Under the pieces are notes generated by a model. The model searched no databases, was not told the DNA's origin, and was given only the letters and a program-made list of their open reading frames with translations. Source: an uncultured Verrucomicrobia subdivision 3 bacterium (lineage in GTDB: Bacteria > Verrucomicrobiota > Verrucomicrobiia > Limisphaerales > UBA11358). From it: a DNA stretch of 53,856 nt. Below, one piece after another: positions 53,754 to 53,856 of the stretch. The first letter of the stretch is position 1, and every line of letters starts with the position of its first letter. The position numbers and the translations under genes were made by a program. The DNA is taken from contig CAIRJF010000037.1 in the NCBI GenBank assembly GCA_903878805.1, positions 1-53,856 of the forward strand, in the 5' to 3' direction.

Positions 53754-53856
53754 ATGATGCGTCAGAGAACCATGCAAACGACGACCAACGCACAGATGGG
53801 ATTGCTGGACAGCCTGATGATTGCCACACCGACCAACGAATTTCTGGAACGGCTGG
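53754..53856 (+). CDS. 5' fragment of an unidentified gene at the right edge
   Basis: An open frame begins with ATG ATG at 53754 and runs off the window. The visible 34 residues include MQTTTNAQMGLLDSLMIATP and EFLERL, which read like an ordinary soluble helical N-terminus; the internal ATG at 53772 is another possible start. It is divergent from the preceding hypothetical gene. Too little is present to assign a family. Confidence 0.4.
   Translation, partial: MMRQRTMQTTTNAQMGLLDSLMIATPTNEFLERL

Overview
The window looks like chromosomal DNA of a diderm bacterium, most likely Verrucomicrobiota (Pedosphaera/Limisphaerales-like). That placement is inference from gene content: a prepilin tail of the type abundant in this phylum, a PEP-CTERM protein, LA_2272-like surface repeats, DUF5069, LpxI-type lipid A synthesis, heptosyltransferase-like genes and a GC-rich housekeeping background. 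No rRNA, replication origin, CRISPR array, complete insertion sequence or phage module was seen. With the starts chosen here no gene-free stretch exceeds 300 bases; the longest are about 150-180 bases (154-332, 26548-26706, 52928-53100).

Layout. 1-4651: end of a prepilin-like gene, then an osmoregulated periplasmic glucan operon (opgG, an unassigned membrane protein, opgH). 4778-7763: enolase with its own promoter and terminator, two tandem surface-repeat proteins and a small membrane protein. 7861-13239: DUF2892 protein, ubiX/ubiA-type quinone genes, lipoprotein amidase plus epimerase, and lspA with an RluA-type pseudouridine synthase. 13344-18579: YacP-like nuclease, von Willebrand-like membrane protein, two tandem cyclophilins, then fabG-acpP-fabF. 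18597-23745: AT-rich PD-(D/E)XK-like protein, pyrimidine nucleoside phosphorylase, monooxygenase-fold protein, pyrF, PEP-CTERM trypsin, hisD. 23748-34250: envelope polysaccharide region with glycosyltransferases, methyltransferase, acyltransferases, SGNH hydrolase and epimerases, including a probable inserted SGNH/acyltransferase cassette whose two genes both carry a frameshift. 34269-41626: trpC, SUKH-HEAT protein, prfB with programmed +1 frameshift, crcB, an orphan histidine-kinase-like helix protein, lpxI, gnd. 41730-53856: FKBP isomerase, katG, YggU, a lipoamide-dehydrogenase-like enzyme, DUF5069, tRNA-Val, small unknowns, rnhB, FkbM methyltransferase, DedA, uvrC, fatty acid desaturase, and two genes at the right edge.

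How it fits together. Most genes serve the envelope (glucans, LPS, surface polysaccharide decoration, lipoprotein maturation, fatty acids) or housekeeping (glycolysis, pentose phosphate, pyrimidine, His and Trp synthesis, repair, translation). Small AT-rich genes of unknown role (18597-19085, 35106-36386, 47391-47885, 53101-53712) sit between these and look acquired.

Most notable signals: (1) several genes have a promoter-like -35/-10 pair whose -10 box ends exactly 6 bases before the start codon, suggesting leaderless mRNAs, while Shine-Dalgarno sequences are scarce; (2) the classical RF2 frameshift with an intact internal Shine-Dalgarno-like element; (3) a SGNH/acyltransferase pair flanked by a diverged direct repeat of the preceding glycosyltransferase 3' end, with a T8 frameshift; (4) an extra gene where the missing N-terminal part of OpgH would be. 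All calls come from reading the sequence unaided; no database search was run.
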